A DNA stretch of 64,000 nucleotides from Pasteurellaceae bacterium (lineage in GTDB: Bacteria; Pseudomonadota; Gammaproteobacteria; Enterobacterales; Pasteurellaceae). The stretch lies in contig CAAEJV010000017.1 of assembly GCA_900756155.1 (NCBI GenBank), positions 62,001 through 126,000 on the forward strand. Direction: 5' to 3'. Shown in pieces: positions 1 through 9,375 of the stretch. Both the position numbers and the translations under genes were made by a program. Numbering within the stretch: the first letter of the stretch is position 1; each line of letters begins with the position of its first letter. Below the pieces are notes generated by a model that did not search any database, was not told the origin of the DNA, and saw nothing but the letters and a program-made list of their open reading frames with translations.

Positions 1-146
1 AACACTTCGAAGTGGATGCGCGTTATGTTGTGGTTGCAGCATTACATGAGCTTGCAAAACAAGGTAAATTTGATGCGAAAGTGGTGGCTGATGCAATCGC
101 GAAATTTGGTTTAAAAACTGAAGTTTTAAACCCGCTTTACGCTTAA
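1..146 (+). CDS. aceE: Pyruvate dehydrogenase E1 component, C-terminal fragment
   Basis: This is an open frame entering from the left edge (first full codon at base 3) and ending at TAA 144-146. The visible tail ends in VLNPLYA, preceded by AIAKFGLKTEV, which resembles the C-terminus of the homodimeric E1 of gamma-proteobacterial pyruvate dehydrogenase. E1 decarboxylates pyruvate with thiamine diphosphate and passes the acetyl group to the lipoyl domains of E2. The call rests on these 47 residues and on aceF and lpd following on the same strand. Catalytic regions are outside the window. Confidence 0.9.
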   Translation, partial: HFEVDARYVVVAALHELAKQGKFDAKVVADAIAKFGLKTEVLNPLYA

Positions 147-153
147 TAAAAAC

Positions 154-178
154 ATCCTGTGCGCAAAACGCACAGGAT
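154..178 (+). promoter_or_regulatory. Perfect hairpin between aceE and aceF
   Basis: A 10-bp perfect stem (154-163 with 169-178, arm ATCCTGTGCG) encloses a 5-base loop just after the aceE stop. No T-run follows, so it is not a classical terminator. It could stabilise the upstream mRNA end or cause partial termination. An uptake signal follows at 191-199. Confidence 0.6.
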
Positions 179-233
179 CGTCTACAAATAAAGTGCGGTT
201 GATTTTAACTGCGTTTTTTAAAGGTAAGATAAC

Positions 234-2126
234 ATGTCAAAACAAATTCAAATTCCTGATATCGGTAGTGATGAAGTTACCGTAACAGAAGTGATGGTGA
301 AAGTAGGTGATACCATTACCGCTGATCAAAGTATTATTAATGTTGAAGGTGATAAAGCCTCAATGGAAGTCCCTGCACCAGAAGCCGGTGTGGTAAAAGA
401 AGTATTAGTGAAAGTGGGTGATAAAGTCACAACTGGCACACCAATGCTTGTTTTAGAATCAGCGGAGGCGGCAGCGCCTGCTCCAGCCGCTGCAGCACCA
501 GCGCCGGCAGCCGCACCAGCAGCTGCAAGTGTAGTTGAAGTTAATGTACCAGATATCGGCTCAGACGAAGTAAACGTAACAGATATTATGGTGAAAGTTG
601 GTGATACCGTTGAAGTTGATCAATCAATCATCAACGTTGAAGGTGATAAAGCGTCAATGGAAGTACCAGCTCCAGTTGCTGGCATGGTAAAAGAAATTTT
701 AATCAACGTAGGCGATAAAGTTGTTACTGGTAAATTAATCATGAAATTTGAAGTGGCAGGTGCCGCACCAGCCGCAGCGCCAGCTCAACAGGCGGCAGCA
801 CCTGCAGCAGCACCAACACCAACAGCTTCAGCCATTAAAGAAGTGAATGTACCTGATATTGGTGGTGATGAAGTTAACGTAACTGAAATCATGGTTGCAG
901 TTGGCGACAGCGTTTCTGAAGAGCAATCTTTAATTACCGTTGAAGGCGATAAAGCCTCAATGGAAGTGCCAGCTCCATTCGCGGGTGTGGTAAAAGAAAT
1001 TTTAGTGAAATCAGGTGATAAAGTTTCAACTGGTTCATTAATTATGAAATTTGAAGTGGTGGGTGCAGCACCTGCTCCTGCAGCGGCTCCAGTAGCGGCA
1101 GCTCCAGCGCCTCAAGCAGCGCCGGCAGCACAATCAGGTAATGTATCTGGTTTAAGCCAAGAACAAGTTGTAGCAAGCGCTGGCTATGCACACGCAACTC
1201 CAGTGATTCGCCGTTTAGCACGTGAATACGGTATCAACCTTGATCGCGTAAAAGGTACGGGTCGTAAAGGTCGCGTAGTAAAAGAAGATATCCAAGCTTA
1301 TGTGAAAACCGCTGTTAAAGCGTTTGAAACAGGCACTGTATCTTCTGCAGCAGCGGGTAATGGTGTGGCAAACGGCGCAGGCTTAGGTTTATTACCATGG
1401 CCGAAAGTTGACTTCAGCAAATTTGGTGAAGTAGAAGAAGTTGAATTAAGCCGTATCAACAAAATCTCTGGTGCAAACTTACATCGTAACTGGGTAATGA
1501 TTCCACATGTTACTCACTTCGATCGCACAGATATCACCGATTTAGAAGCATTCCGTAAAGAACAGAACAAGATTGTTGAAAAACAAAAATTGGATGTGAA
1601 AATTACACCAGTTGTGTTCATTATGAAAGCGGTAGCGAAAGCATTAGAAGCGTTCCCACGTTTCAATAGCTCTATTTCTGAAGACGGTCAAAAATTAACA
1701 CTTAAAAAATACATCAACATTGGCGTAGCGGTAGATACACCAAACGGTCTTGTTGTACCTGTATTTAAAAACGTGAACAAAAAAGGTATTATCGAACTTT
1801 CTCGTGAATTAATGGAAGTCTCCAAAAAAGCACGTGACGGTAAACTTTCAGGTTCTGATATGCAAGGTGGTTGTTTCACTATTTCAAGCTTAGGCGGTAT
1901 TGGTACAACTCACTTTACGCCAATCGTAAATGCACCTGAAGTGGCAATTTTAGGTGTATCTAAATCAGAAATGCAACCGGTTTGGAATGGTAAAGAATTT
2001 GAGCCACGCTTAATGCTTCCATTATCATTATCTTTCGACCACCGTGTGATCGATGGTGCTGATGGTGCTCGTTTCTTAAGCTATATCAATGGCGTATTAG
2101 CTGACTTACGTCGCTTAGTGATGTAA
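234..2126 (+). CDS. aceF: Dihydrolipoyllysine-residue acetyltransferase, pyruvate dehydrogenase E2 with three lipoyl domains
   Basis: E2 forms the core of the pyruvate dehydrogenase complex and transfers the acetyl group from lipoyl-lysine to CoA. Three N-terminal lipoyl domains lie at about residues 3-76, 101-175 and 202-276. Each has the [11 protein letters not shown] lipoylation motif (lysines 41, 139 and 240), and they are separated by Ala/Pro-rich flexible linkers. A peripheral-subunit-binding domain follows at about 318-355 ([25 protein letters not shown]). The C-terminal acyltransferase domain holds the catalytic motif [12 protein letters not shown]. At 630 residues it matches the three-lipoyl E2 class, as in E. 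coli. It lies between aceE and lpd on the same strand. The start ATG follows AAGGTAAGATAAC, a reasonable ribosome binding site. Confidence 0.97.
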   Translation: MSKQIQIPDIGSDEVTVTEVMVKVGDTITADQSIINVEGDKASMEVPAPEAGVVKEVLVKVGDKVTTGTPMLVLESAEAAAPAPAAAAPAPAAAPAAASVVEVNVPDIGSDEVNVTDIMVKVGDTVEVDQSIINVEGDKASMEVPAPVAGMVKEILINVGDKVVTGKLIMKFEVAGAAPAAAPAQQAAAPAAAPTPTASAIKEVNVPDIGGDEVNVTEIMVAVGDSVSEEQSLITVEGDKASMEVPAPFAGVVKEILVKSGDKVSTGSLIMKFEVVGAAPAPAAAPVAAAPAPQAAPAAQSGNVSGLSQEQVVASAGYAHATPVIRRLAREYGINLDRVKGTGRKGRVVKEDIQAYVKTAVKAFETGTVSSAAAGNGVANGAGLGLLPWPKVDFSKFGEVEEVELSRINKISGANLHRNWVMIPHVTHFDRTDITDLEAFRKEQNKIVEKQKLDVKITPVVFIMKAVAKALEAFPRFNSSISEDGQKLTLKKYINIGVAVDTPNGLVVPVFKNVNKKGIIELSRELMEVSKKARDGKLSGSDMQGGCFTISSLGGIGTTHFTPIVNAPEVAILGVSKSEMQPVWNGKEFEPRLMLPLSLSFDHRVIDGADGARFLSYINGVLADLRRLVM

Positions 2127-2134
2127 TTAACATG

Positions 2135-2166
2135 GTAAGATGTGAGTGATTAGGCTCACATCTTAC
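2135..2166 (+). promoter_or_regulatory. Perfect 12-bp hairpin between aceF and lpd
   Basis: GTAAGATGTGAG (2135-2146) pairs perfectly with 2155-2166 around an 8-base loop, starting 8 bases after the aceF stop. No T-run follows, so it is more likely an mRNA-stability or processing element than a full terminator. An uptake signal follows at 2179-2187, the same arrangement as in the aceE-aceF gap. Confidence 0.6.
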
Positions 2167-2217
2167 AGAAAGGACTGCAAGTGCGGTCAAAAATTTGAAC
2201 GTTTTTACGAGGTAAAA

Positions 2218-3642
2218 ATGAGTAAAGAAATTAAAACCCAAGTTGTGGTACTTGGTGCTGGTCCTGCAGGTTATTCAGCGGCATTCCGTTGTGCGGACTT
2301 AGGTTTAGAAACAGTACTTGTTGAACGTTATTCAACATTAGGTGGGGTATGTTTAAACGTAGGTTGTATCCCTTCTAAAGCATTACTTCATGTTGCTAAA
2401 GTAATTGAAGAAGCAAAACACGCAAGCAAAAACGGTGTGTATTTCGCTGAGCCTCGCATTGATTTAGATGAAGTGCGCGCAGGTAAAGAAGCAGTTGTAG
2501 CGAAATTAACAGGTGGTCTTGCTGGCATGGCTAAACAACGTAAAGTCACCGTTGTTGAAGGTTTAGCGGCGTTTACCGATCCACATACATTAGTAGCACG
2601 TGATCGTGATGGTAAACCAACAACAATCAAATTCGATAATGCGATTATCGCAGCGGGTTCTCGCCCAATTCAATTACCATTCATTCCACATGAAGATCCA
2701 CGTGTTTGGGATTCAACGGATGCACTTAAATTAAAAGAAGTACCGAAAAAACTGTTAATCATGGGTGGTGGTATCATCGGTTTAGAGATGGGTACCGTAT
2801 ATCATGCATTAGGTTCTGAAGTTGAAGTCGTTGAAATGTTTGATCAAGTGATTCCAGCAGCAGATAAAGATGTTGTTGCAATCTACACCAAACAAGTAGA
2901 GAAAAAATTCAAGTTAATGCTTGAAACTAAAGTGACAGCAGTTGAAGCAAAAGACGATGGTATCTATGTTTCAATGGAAGGCAAAGCATGTAACGATACT
3001 AAACGTTATGATGCAGTGTTAGTGGCAATCGGTCGTACACCAAACGGTAAATTGATCGAGGCAGGTAAAGCAGGCGTTGAAGTGGATGAGCGTGGTTTCA
3101 TTCATGTTGATAAACAAATGCGTACCAATGTGCCTCATATCTTTGCAATCGGTGATATCGTTGGTCAACCAATGTTAGCCCACAAAGGTGTTCATGAAGG
3201 TCACGTTGCAGCAGAAGTGATTGCGGGACAAAAACATTACTTCGATCCAAAAGTCATTCCTTCTATTGCTTATACTGAACCAGAAGTGGCTTGGGTAGGT
3301 AAAACTGAGAAAGAATGTAAACAAGAAGGCTTAAATTACGAAGTCGCGAAATTCCCTTGGGCTGCTTCTGGTCGTGCGATTGCATCTGAATGTGCAGAAG
3401 GTATGACCAAATTAATCTTCGATAAAGATACTCACCGTGTACTTGGTGGGGCAATCGTTGGGTCTAACGGTGGTGAATTATTAGGTGAAATCGGTCTTGC
3501 GATCGAAATGGGTTGTGATGCAGAAGATATCGCATTAACGATTCATGCTCACCCGACACTTCATGAATCTGTAGGTCTTGCGGCTGAAGTATTTGAAGGT
3601 TCAATTACCGATCTTCCAAATGCAAAAGTGAAGAAAAAATAA
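2218..3642 (+). CDS. lpd: Dihydrolipoamide dehydrogenase (E3)
   Basis: This FAD-dependent enzyme reoxidises dihydrolipoamide using NAD+ and serves the pyruvate and 2-oxoglutarate dehydrogenase complexes. An N-terminal FAD-binding GAGPAGYSAA motif is followed by the redox disulfide segment GGVCLNVGCIPSK. An NAD-binding GGGIIGLEMG segment lies in the middle, and the HAHPTLHES catalytic His-Glu region is near the C-terminus. The open frame extends upstream to 2146, but the ATG at 2218 (MSKEIKTQ) has a good ribosome binding site (ACGAGG) and gives the usual 474 residues. It is the last gene of the aceE-aceF-lpd operon. Confidence 0.97.
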   Translation: MSKEIKTQVVVLGAGPAGYSAAFRCADLGLETVLVERYSTLGGVCLNVGCIPSKALLHVAKVIEEAKHASKNGVYFAEPRIDLDEVRAGKEAVVAKLTGGLAGMAKQRKVTVVEGLAAFTDPHTLVARDRDGKPTTIKFDNAIIAAGSRPIQLPFIPHEDPRVWDSTDALKLKEVPKKLLIMGGGIIGLEMGTVYHALGSEVEVVEMFDQVIPAADKDVVAIYTKQVEKKFKLMLETKVTAVEAKDDGIYVSMEGKACNDTKRYDAVLVAIGRTPNGKLIEAGKAGVEVDERGFIHVDKQMRTNVPHIFAIGDIVGQPMLAHKGVHEGHVAAEVIAGQKHYFDPKVIPSIAYTEPEVAWVGKTEKECKQEGLNYEVAKFPWAASGRAIASECAEGMTKLIFDKDTHRVLGGAIVGSNGGELLGEIGLAIEMGCDAEDIALTIHAHPTLHESVGLAAEVFEGSITDLPNAKVKKK

Positions 3643-3659
3643 TCAATTCTAATCCTTTT

Positions 3660-3693
3660 AAGGGCTACTCATTGAGTAGTCCTTATTTTTTTT
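3660..3693 (+). terminator. Intrinsic terminator of the aceEF-lpd operon
   Basis: An 11-bp stem (3660-3670 with 3674-3684, one G-T wobble, loop ATT) is followed by A and an eight-T run, 18 bases after the lpd stop. Confidence 0.9.
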
Positions 3694-3805
3694 GAGATCT
3701 CACTCACAAAATTGCATAAAAATTCAATAAAAACTGGCGGGCATAATGACTTTTTGATAAAATCCGAGCAGTTTTGTTTTTATATTTTTTTATTATTTAA
3801 AAGCT

Positions 3806-4357
3806 ATGTTAAAGAAGATTTTGATTATTGTAGGTTTGTCTGTTTTGACAACAGCCTGCTCTAACAACTCGGGGCAGGCACAAAACGGCATGATTAGTGA
3901 AAGTGATGATGCTGAGTTAACGGGTTTGATTGCTGGTTTAGATGGGAAAAAAGGGGGCGTTTACCCTAAATTAAGAACTAACCGTCCTAAATCAGGTTTA
4001 ATTGGTGATAAAGCGCTTGCTCAAGTTTATAACGAATGGGTTGGTACTCGTTACAGAATGGGGGGCACTTCAAAACATGGTATTGATTGCTCTGCATTTA
4101 TGCAAACTGCTTTTCTCGATGCTTACGGCATGGAGCTTCCACGTTCAACCTCAGAACAACGCTATTTAGGTCGCCAAATCCAAAAACATGAATTACGTAA
4201 AGGTGATTTAGTGTTCTTCCGTCGCAACAATCATGTTGGCGTTTATATTGGTAATAACCAATTTATGCATGCAAGTACAAGTCAAGGTGTAACAATTAGT
4301 TCATTGGATGAAGATTATTGGTCAAGAACTTATACACAATCTCGTCGTGTGATGTAA
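3806..4357 (+). CDS. mepS: NlpC/P60 murein endopeptidase lipoprotein, MepS (Spr)-like
   Basis: Probable outer-membrane lipoprotein that cleaves peptidoglycan cross-links to allow wall growth. A short signal peptide ends in a lipobox (LTTAC, lipidated Cys18). The NlpC/P60 domain spans about residues 70-183 and contains the expected triad: Cys95 in GIDCSAF, His143 in NNHVGVYIGN and His155 in FMHAS. Motifs such as LPRSTSEQ and VGVYIGNNQFMHAST strongly resemble E. coli MepS/Spr, and the length (183) is similar. The gene stands alone behind an AT-rich leader, with its own terminator downstream. Family assignment is firm; the exact cleavage specificity is inferred from E. coli. Confidence 0.9.
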   Translation: MLKKILIIVGLSVLTTACSNNSGQAQNGMISESDDAELTGLIAGLDGKKGGVYPKLRTNRPKSGLIGDKALAQVYNEWVGTRYRMGGTSKHGIDCSAFMQTAFLDAYGMELPRSTSEQRYLGRQIQKHELRKGDLVFFRRNNHVGVYIGNNQFMHASTSQGVTISSLDEDYWSRTYTQSRRVM

Positions 4358-4376
4358 TGACAATTTTATTTCAATA

Positions 4377-4412
4377 AAAAAGTGCGGTTAATTTTAACCG
4401 CACTTTTTCTTT
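4377..4412. terminator. Uptake-signal-pair terminator after mepS
   Basis: Head-to-head uptake signals form a perfect 14-bp stem (4377-4390 with 4395-4408, loop ATTT) with A's before and T's after. It lies between convergent mepS and the UmuD-like gene and could terminate both. Confidence 0.85.
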
Positions 4413-4435
4413 ATTTAGATTATCTGATTATTGGC

Positions 4436-4885
4436 TTAAGCCGCAAATTTCATTAAGTCTCTTCTTGGTTTCATTTGATGGATAGTATTCGTCACCGTGC
4501 CAACTAACGGAAGGTTTGTCCATTGTGTTGTTTTAATATTTTCCACTTTAGAATCTAATGCCATGAATACAAATTCATTACCGCTTACGCCGGCAAATTC
4601 ATAAATATGAAATTCATCTTGTTTTTCTAATACCACAAGATCACCAATGAAAAGGCTGTCATTTTTTTCAACCACTAACATATCGCCCATTTCAATCCCC
4701 CAAGCAAGCATATTCGGATTGGTAACACGAATAAAACAAGTTTGTTGTGGACGTTTGATGCAATAAAGGTTGAGATCTAATTTTTTATTAAATGTCGATT
4801 TGCTTTCAACATCATTGAAAAATGGCATAGGATGATAAGAAAACGTCATATCATTTTGTGCAACTGTATTTGCGTAGTTCATCAT
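4436..4885 (-). CDS. UmuD/LexA-like S24-fold protein, probably without peptidase activity
   Basis: The 149-residue protein aligns by eye with the C-terminal domain of UmuD/LexA: NPNMLAWGIEMGDMLVVEK corresponds to the SMxxAGIxxGDLLIVD segment, and DEFHIYEF to the strand carrying the catalytic lysine. The position of UmuD Ser60 is Asn58 and the position of Lys97 is Tyr95, so the Ser-Lys dyad needed for self-cleavage is missing. The N-terminal 40 residues have no helix-turn-helix that I can see, so it is UmuD-like rather than a repressor. A near-ideal LexA box sits between its -35 and -10, indicating DNA-damage control. It has no polymerase partner (umuC) next to it. A role as a UmuD-type modulator of translesion polymerase is inference only. 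Confidence 0.75.
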   Translation of the reverse strand: MMNYANTVAQNDMTFSYHPMPFFNDVESKSTFNKKLDLNLYCIKRPQQTCFIRVTNPNMLAWGIEMGDMLVVEKNDSLFIGDLVVLEKQDEFHIYEFAGVSGNEFVFMALDSKVENIKTTQWTNLPLVGTVTNTIHQMKPRRDLMKFAA

Positions 4886-4939
4886 CTTGTGTTCCTTTTA
4901 GTTTGTGTGTTTTTAATCAGTGGTTGTTTATACAGTTGT

Positions 4940-4969
4940 AATATACTGGTATTAGACACAGTATGTCAA
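4940..4969 (-). promoter_or_regulatory. LexA-controlled promoter (SOS box inside -35/-10)
   Basis: Reading leftward, TTGACA (4964-4969) and TATATT (4940-4945) are spaced by 18 bp. The palindrome TACTG-N10-CAGTA at 4944-4963 fits the CTG-N10-CAG LexA consensus and fills the spacer. Repression by LexA of the UmuD-like gene is strongly suggested. Confidence 0.85.
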
Positions 4970-5112
4970 TAGGGCATAGAAAAAATTTTTTTATAGGCGA
5001 AAATTTTAGAAAAAATTCATTCCTTACTAAAAAAGTTCAATTTTTTAACAAAATAATAAAGAAAAAATTTTCTTTTAAATAAAATTTGAGCTATCTTTAT
5101 CTTGTTTCGGTG

Positions 5113-5125
5113 GATCGTAACGATC
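5113..5125. repeat. Small inverted repeat upstream of sstT
   Basis: GATCG-TAA-CGATC lies 33 bases before the sstT start in an otherwise AT-rich leader. It could be an operator; no regulator can be named. Confidence 0.3.
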
Positions 5126-5158
5126 TGAAGTTCAACTTAATCTTCATTTAAAACTATT

Positions 5159-6400
5159 ATGAATACAACACGTTTATTTCATTTTTTGTTCCAAGGTAAT
5201 TTGGTAAAACGAATTGCCGTTGGTTTGGTACTCGGGATCCTTGTTGCCTTGGTGAATGAGAGTGTAAAAAATTCAGCAGGTATTGATCTTGCATCTAGCT
5301 TTGGAGTGCTCGGTCAAATCTTTGTTAAAGCATTGCGTGCTGTTGCACCAATTTTGATTTTCTTCCTTGTTATGGCTGCGCTCGCTAATAAGAAAGTGGG
5401 CTCTAAAAGTAACATGAAAGAAATTGTCATGCTTTATCTTTTGGGTACGTTCTTAGCGGCTGTGGCTGCAGTAATTGCAAGTATGGCATTCCCATCAGAT
5501 GTGGCTCTTGCAGTAAAAGAGGATGCGAGTTCAGCACCTCAATCTGTTGGTCAAGTCATGTTAACGTTAGTATTGAATGTGGTGGATAACCCATTAAATG
5601 CAATTTTCAAAGCAAACTTTATCGGTGTTTTAGCGTGGTCTATCGGTTTAGGTTTAGCCCTTCGTCATGCATCAGATGCAACTAAACAGGTTGTGGCTGA
5701 TTTTGCAGAAGGCATTTCTAAAATTGTTCACGTGATTATTTCATTTGCACCTTTCGGTGTATTCGGTTTAGTGGCTGAAACATTATCTGACAAAGGCTTA
5801 TCTGCGTTAGGTGGATATGTTCACTTATTATTCGTGTTAATCGGTACAATGCTATTTACTGCCTTTGTACTTAATCCAATTCTCGTTTATTGGAAAATTC
5901 GTCGTAATCCATATCCATTAGTGTGGACTTGTGTACGCGAAAGTGGTGTAACTGCATTCTTTACACGTAGCTCTGCAGCAAACATTCCTGTAAACATTGA
6001 ATTAGCAAAACGCTTAAATCTTGATGAAGAAACCTATTCTGTGGCAATTCCATTAGGTGCAAATATCAATATGGCGGGTGCGGCAATTACCATTACTGTA
6101 TTAACGCTAGCAGCTGTTCATACATTAGGCATTGAAGTATCTTTCATCAGTGCGGTGTTATTAAGTATCGTTGCGGCGCTTTGTGCATGTGGTGCTTCTG
6201 GTGTGGCTGGTGGTTCATTGTTATTAATTCCATTAGCTTGTAGCTTATTCGGTATTTCTGATGACATCGCGGCACAAATGATCGGTGTAGGTTTCGTGAT
6301 TGGTATCTTACAAGATTCAACAGAAACCGCGCTAAACTCTTCAACTGACGTATTATTTACTGCGGCAGTATGTATGGAAGAAGAGCGTAAAAACGGTTAA
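5159..6400 (+). CDS. sstT: Serine/threonine:sodium symporter
   Basis: Inner-membrane carrier of the dicarboxylate/amino acid:cation symporter family that imports L-serine and L-threonine with Na+. The protein (413 residues) has about eight hydrophobic segments. Family signatures include the serine-rich loop [13 protein letters not shown] and the following [14 protein letters not shown] segment, which form the substrate and sodium sites. Length and sequence resemble E. coli SstT. The start ATG has only a weak Shine-Dalgarno match (AAACTATT before it). A strong terminator follows, so it is probably monocistronic. Confidence 0.93.
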   Translation: MNTTRLFHFLFQGNLVKRIAVGLVLGILVALVNESVKNSAGIDLASSFGVLGQIFVKALRAVAPILIFFLVMAALANKKVGSKSNMKEIVMLYLLGTFLAAVAAVIASMAFPSDVALAVKEDASSAPQSVGQVMLTLVLNVVDNPLNAIFKANFIGVLAWSIGLGLALRHASDATKQVVADFAEGISKIVHVIISFAPFGVFGLVAETLSDKGLSALGGYVHLLFVLIGTMLFTAFVLNPILVYWKIRRNPYPLVWTCVRESGVTAFFTRSSAANIPVNIELAKRLNLDEETYSVAIPLGANINMAGAAITITVLTLAAVHTLGIEVSFISAVLLSIVAALCACGASGVAGGSLLLIPLACSLFGISDDIAAQMIGVGFVIGILQDSTETALNSSTDVLFTAAVCMEEERKNG

Positions 6401-6415
6401 TTAAGTTAATCTGAC

Positions 6416-6446
6416 AAGGCGGGCAAATTGCTCGCCTTTTGTTTTT
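6416..6446 (+). terminator. Intrinsic terminator after sstT
   Basis: AAGGCGGGC and GCTCGCCTT (6416-6438) pair around AAATT with one interruption and are followed by TTTTGTTTTT. Confidence 0.85.
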
Positions 6447-6458
6447 AAGGGAAAGAGA

Positions 6459-7907
6459 ATGACACTTTTAATTCAGCAAGCAAAATTTGAACTTTATCAA
6501 AAACAGACCTTAAACTTACCGCACTTTGCGATCAAGCCACAACAATATTGGATTGTGGTAGGCGGTAATGGGAGTGGAAAATCAGCGTTTGCTTTAGCTT
6601 TGCAAAATGAATTGCCTTTACAGGAAGGGGAGTATCATAATACTTTCAAACGTGTTCAATCCTTTTCTTTTGAAAAACAACGAGAAATTCTTGAAGCCAC
6701 ATTAAAGAATTTAAATAATGATGATACCGATCCAGATTTTTTTGGTAAAACTGCAAGGGAAATGATCTTAAATGGCAGTTCGTCGCTAGATTTTTGCGAA
6801 GAGATTGCAGAAAAATTAGGGATTACTTATCTCTTAGATCGTTTCTTTATCAAACTTTCCACTGGGGAAACTCGAAAAGTCTTATTGGCACAAGCATTAT
6901 TACAAAAGCCCGATCTATTAATTTTAGATGAACCTTTTGAAGGGCTAGATCAGCAATCTGTGCAAGATTGGATGGCGATGCTGAACGAACTGAAAAAAGA
7001 ATGTGCAATCGTTCTAATTGTTAATCGTCTAGCGGATATTCCAGCCCAAGCGACCCATTTAGCTATGTTGGAAAATTTAGAAGTAGTACTAGAAGGTGAA
7101 CGTCAATCCATTGAGCAACAAAGTATTTATCAACAATTAGTTTATGCGGAGCAATCTGTTAATGTGGCTTTGCCAGAACCAGTGTCACCATTACTAAAAC
7201 TGCCTGAAAACCAACCGCACTTTGAGCTTAAAAATGTCACGGTTCAGTATGGTGATAAAGTGATTTTAGATCATTTAAATTGGGTTGTTCAACCTCATGA
7301 AAATTGGTGGATTAAAGGACCAAATGGTGCAGGAAAGTCAACTTTACTTTCTTTGATTACAGGCGATCATCCTCAGGCATTTTCGAATCATGTGGTTATC
7401 TTTGGTAAACAACGAGGCTCAGGCGAAACAATTTGGGATATTAAACAAAAAATTGGTTACGTAAGTAGCCAACTGCATTTAGATTATCGTGTGAATTGTT
7501 CTGTGCTTGATGTGATTATTTCGGGCTTTTTTGACAGTATAGGGATTTATCAACAGGTGCCAGAGGCAATTCGTTTGAAAGCCATGCAGTGGTTAGCTCG
7601 TTTAAATCTAACTCATTTAGCAAAAACGCCATTTCGTTCACTTTCTTGGGGGCAGCAACGTTTGCTTTTAATCACACGAGCGATGGTGAAACATCCGCCT
7701 GTTTTAATTTTAGATGAGCCTTTTCAAGGGCTTGATGGGTTAAATCGCAAGTTAGTAAAACATTTTATCGAACAACTGGTAAATAATAGTGAAACGCAGC
7801 TTTTATTTGTTTCTCATCAAGATTTAGATGCCCCGAATTGCATTACGCATCTTTTTGAATTTATAAGAGAAAACGATAAATATATTTATGTACAAAGTGC
7901 GGTCTAA
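6459..7907 (+). CDS. modF: Tandem ABC ATPase, ModF-like
   Basis: A cytoplasmic protein of 482 residues with two complete ABC ATPase domains in one chain and no membrane segment. Domain 1 has Walker A GGNGSGKSA, signature LSTGETRK and Walker B LLILDEPF. Domain 2 has GPNGAGKST, LSWGQQR and VLILDEPF. This arrangement and length match ModF (formerly PhrA) of E. coli, which lies in the molybdate-transport regulon and whose exact role is unclear. No modABC genes are adjacent here. The start ATG follows AAGGGAAAGAGA. Uptake signals are embedded in the coding sequence near 6519 and 7203. Confidence 0.85.
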   Translation: MTLLIQQAKFELYQKQTLNLPHFAIKPQQYWIVVGGNGSGKSAFALALQNELPLQEGEYHNTFKRVQSFSFEKQREILEATLKNLNNDDTDPDFFGKTAREMILNGSSSLDFCEEIAEKLGITYLLDRFFIKLSTGETRKVLLAQALLQKPDLLILDEPFEGLDQQSVQDWMAMLNELKKECAIVLIVNRLADIPAQATHLAMLENLEVVLEGERQSIEQQSIYQQLVYAEQSVNVALPEPVSPLLKLPENQPHFELKNVTVQYGDKVILDHLNWVVQPHENWWIKGPNGAGKSTLLSLITGDHPQAFSNHVVIFGKQRGSGETIWDIKQKIGYVSSQLHLDYRVNCSVLDVIISGFFDSIGIYQQVPEAIRLKAMQWLARLNLTHLAKTPFRSLSWGQQRLLLITRAMVKHPPVLILDEPFQGLDGLNRKLVKHFIEQLVNNSETQLLFVSHQDLDAPNCITHLFEFIRENDKYIYVQSAV

Positions 7908-7952
7908 TTTGATAGACTTTTCTTATATTTCCTCACCATTAAGGAGCAATCT

Positions 7953-8867
7953 ATGGAAGGCTTATCTATTGCCGCAATCGTCTTTATTGTATTAGTTGTT
8001 GTTGTGCTATTTTCGGCACTTAAAACTGTACCGCAAGGTTATAACTGGACGATTGAGCGTTTTGGACGTTATACCCACACCTTAATGCCGGGCTTGAATT
8101 TTGTTGTGCCCTTTGTGGATCGTGTTGGTCGTAAGATCAATATGATGGAACAGGTATTAGATATTCCCTCACAAGAAGTTATTTCTAAGGATAATGCGAA
8201 CGTATCCATTGATGCGGTTTGTTTCGTCCAGGTGATTGATGCTCGTAGTGCAGCTTATGAAGTGAATCATTTAGAACAGGCGATTATCAATTTAACCATG
8301 ACCAACATTCGTACCGTGCTAGGCTCGATGGAATTGGATGAAATGCTTTCTCAACGTGATTCCATTAATGGTCGTTTATTGGCAATTGTGGATGAAGCGA
8401 CCAATCCTTGGGGGATTAAAGTCACCCGTATTGAAATTCGCGATGTGCGTCCACCACGTGAATTGATTGATTCTATGAACGCACAAATGAAAGCGGAACG
8501 TAATAAACGTGCGGAAGTGTTGGAAGCGGAAGGTATTCGTCAGGCGGAAATTTTACGTGCAGAAGGGGAAAAACAAGCCCGAATTCTGAAAGCGGAAGGG
8601 GAGCGTCAAGAAGCCTTCTTACAAGCAGAAGCGCGTGAACGTGCAGCAGAAGCGGAAGCGAAAGCAACTCAAATGGTATCAGAAGCGATTGCCAGCGGTG
8701 ATACCAAAGCGATCAATTACTTTATCGCACAAAAATACACAGAAGCCTTAAAACAAATCGGTGGTTCACCAAATAGCAAAGTGGTCATGATGCCGCTTGA
8801 AGCCGGTAATTTAATCGGTTCGGTAGCCGGCATTGCCGAACTGTTAAAAGGCGACAAAAAAGCGTAA
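7953..8867 (+). CDS. qmcA: SPFH/band-7 membrane scaffold protein QmcA
   Basis: A single N-terminal transmembrane helix (about residues 6-24) anchors a stomatin/prohibitin (SPFH) domain. It begins around [15 protein letters not shown] and is followed by an Ala/Glu-rich coiled-coil with repeated EAEG/RAEGEKQ units (about 180-255). Members assemble into membrane microdomain scaffolds. The length of 304 matches E. coli QmcA (YbbK). The NfeD-family gene directly downstream is the classical partner and supports the assignment. A clear AAGGAGC ribosome binding site precedes the ATG. Confidence 0.93.
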   Translation: MEGLSIAAIVFIVLVVVVLFSALKTVPQGYNWTIERFGRYTHTLMPGLNFVVPFVDRVGRKINMMEQVLDIPSQEVISKDNANVSIDAVCFVQVIDARSAAYEVNHLEQAIINLTMTNIRTVLGSMELDEMLSQRDSINGRLLAIVDEATNPWGIKVTRIEIRDVRPPRELIDSMNAQMKAERNKRAEVLEAEGIRQAEILRAEGEKQARILKAEGERQEAFLQAEARERAAEAEAKATQMVSEAIASGDTKAINYFIAQKYTEALKQIGGSPNSKVVMMPLEAGNLIGSVAGIAELLKGDKKA

Positions 8868-8873
8868 TTTCCT

Positions 8874-8903
8874 AAAGTGCGGTTAAAAATGACCGCACTT
8901 TTT
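8874..8903 (+). terminator. Uptake-signal-pair hairpin between qmcA and nfeD
   Basis: AAAGTGCGGT (8874-8883) pairs with ACCGCACTTT (8892-8901) and is followed by T's. It lies inside a probable qmcA-nfeD operon, so termination here may be partial. Confidence 0.65.
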
Positions 8904-8919
8904 CTCTCAAGGAGTTGAT

Positions 8920-9375
8920 ATGGCAGATTGGTTAACAACTTGGTCAGTATGGCATTGGTTGGTATTAGGTTTTGTATTATTAATTGCTGAAACCCTCGTG
9001 CCCGGGGTATTTTTATTGTGGTGGGGCTTGGCTGCGATTGTGGCAGCAGGCGTAATGGCGTTGGTACCGAGTTTATCCTTAACCGCCTTAGCTATTTTTT
9101 ATGCGATTTTAGCGATTATTCTCTCGTTGCTCTGGTGGAAATATCAACATAGCAAAGATAATCAGGACCAATCACGTACGACCTTAAATCAACGAGATCA
9201 TACTTTGTTAGGTAAAAAAGGCACGGTATTAGAAATCGGTTCTAACGGTATTGGTCGTGGTGCCTTTGGCGATACCACATGGCGCATTCAAGGCGAGCAT
9301 TTAACAGTGAATGATCTGGTGGTGGTAGAACGCGTTGATGGCATCACATTGTTAGTGAAAAAGGTAACGGAATGA
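8920..9375 (+). CDS. ybbJ: NfeD family membrane protein (YbbJ-like)
   Basis: A small inner-membrane protein (151 residues) with hydrophobic helices near residues 12-35 and 38-68. A soluble C-terminal OB-fold-like domain follows (LLGKKGTVLEIGSNGIGRGAFGDTTWRIQGE), typical of short NfeD proteins. NfeD proteins work with SPFH scaffolds, and the gene lies directly after qmcA with a strong CAAGGAG ribosome binding site. Its last four bases overlap the start of the next gene (ATGA), suggesting translational coupling. Confidence 0.9.
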   Translation: MADWLTTWSVWHWLVLGFVLLIAETLVPGVFLLWWGLAAIVAAGVMALVPSLSLTALAIFYAILAIILSLLWWKYQHSKDNQDQSRTTLNQRDHTLLGKKGTVLEIGSNGIGRGAFGDTTWRIQGEHLTVNDLVVVERVDGITLLVKKVTE

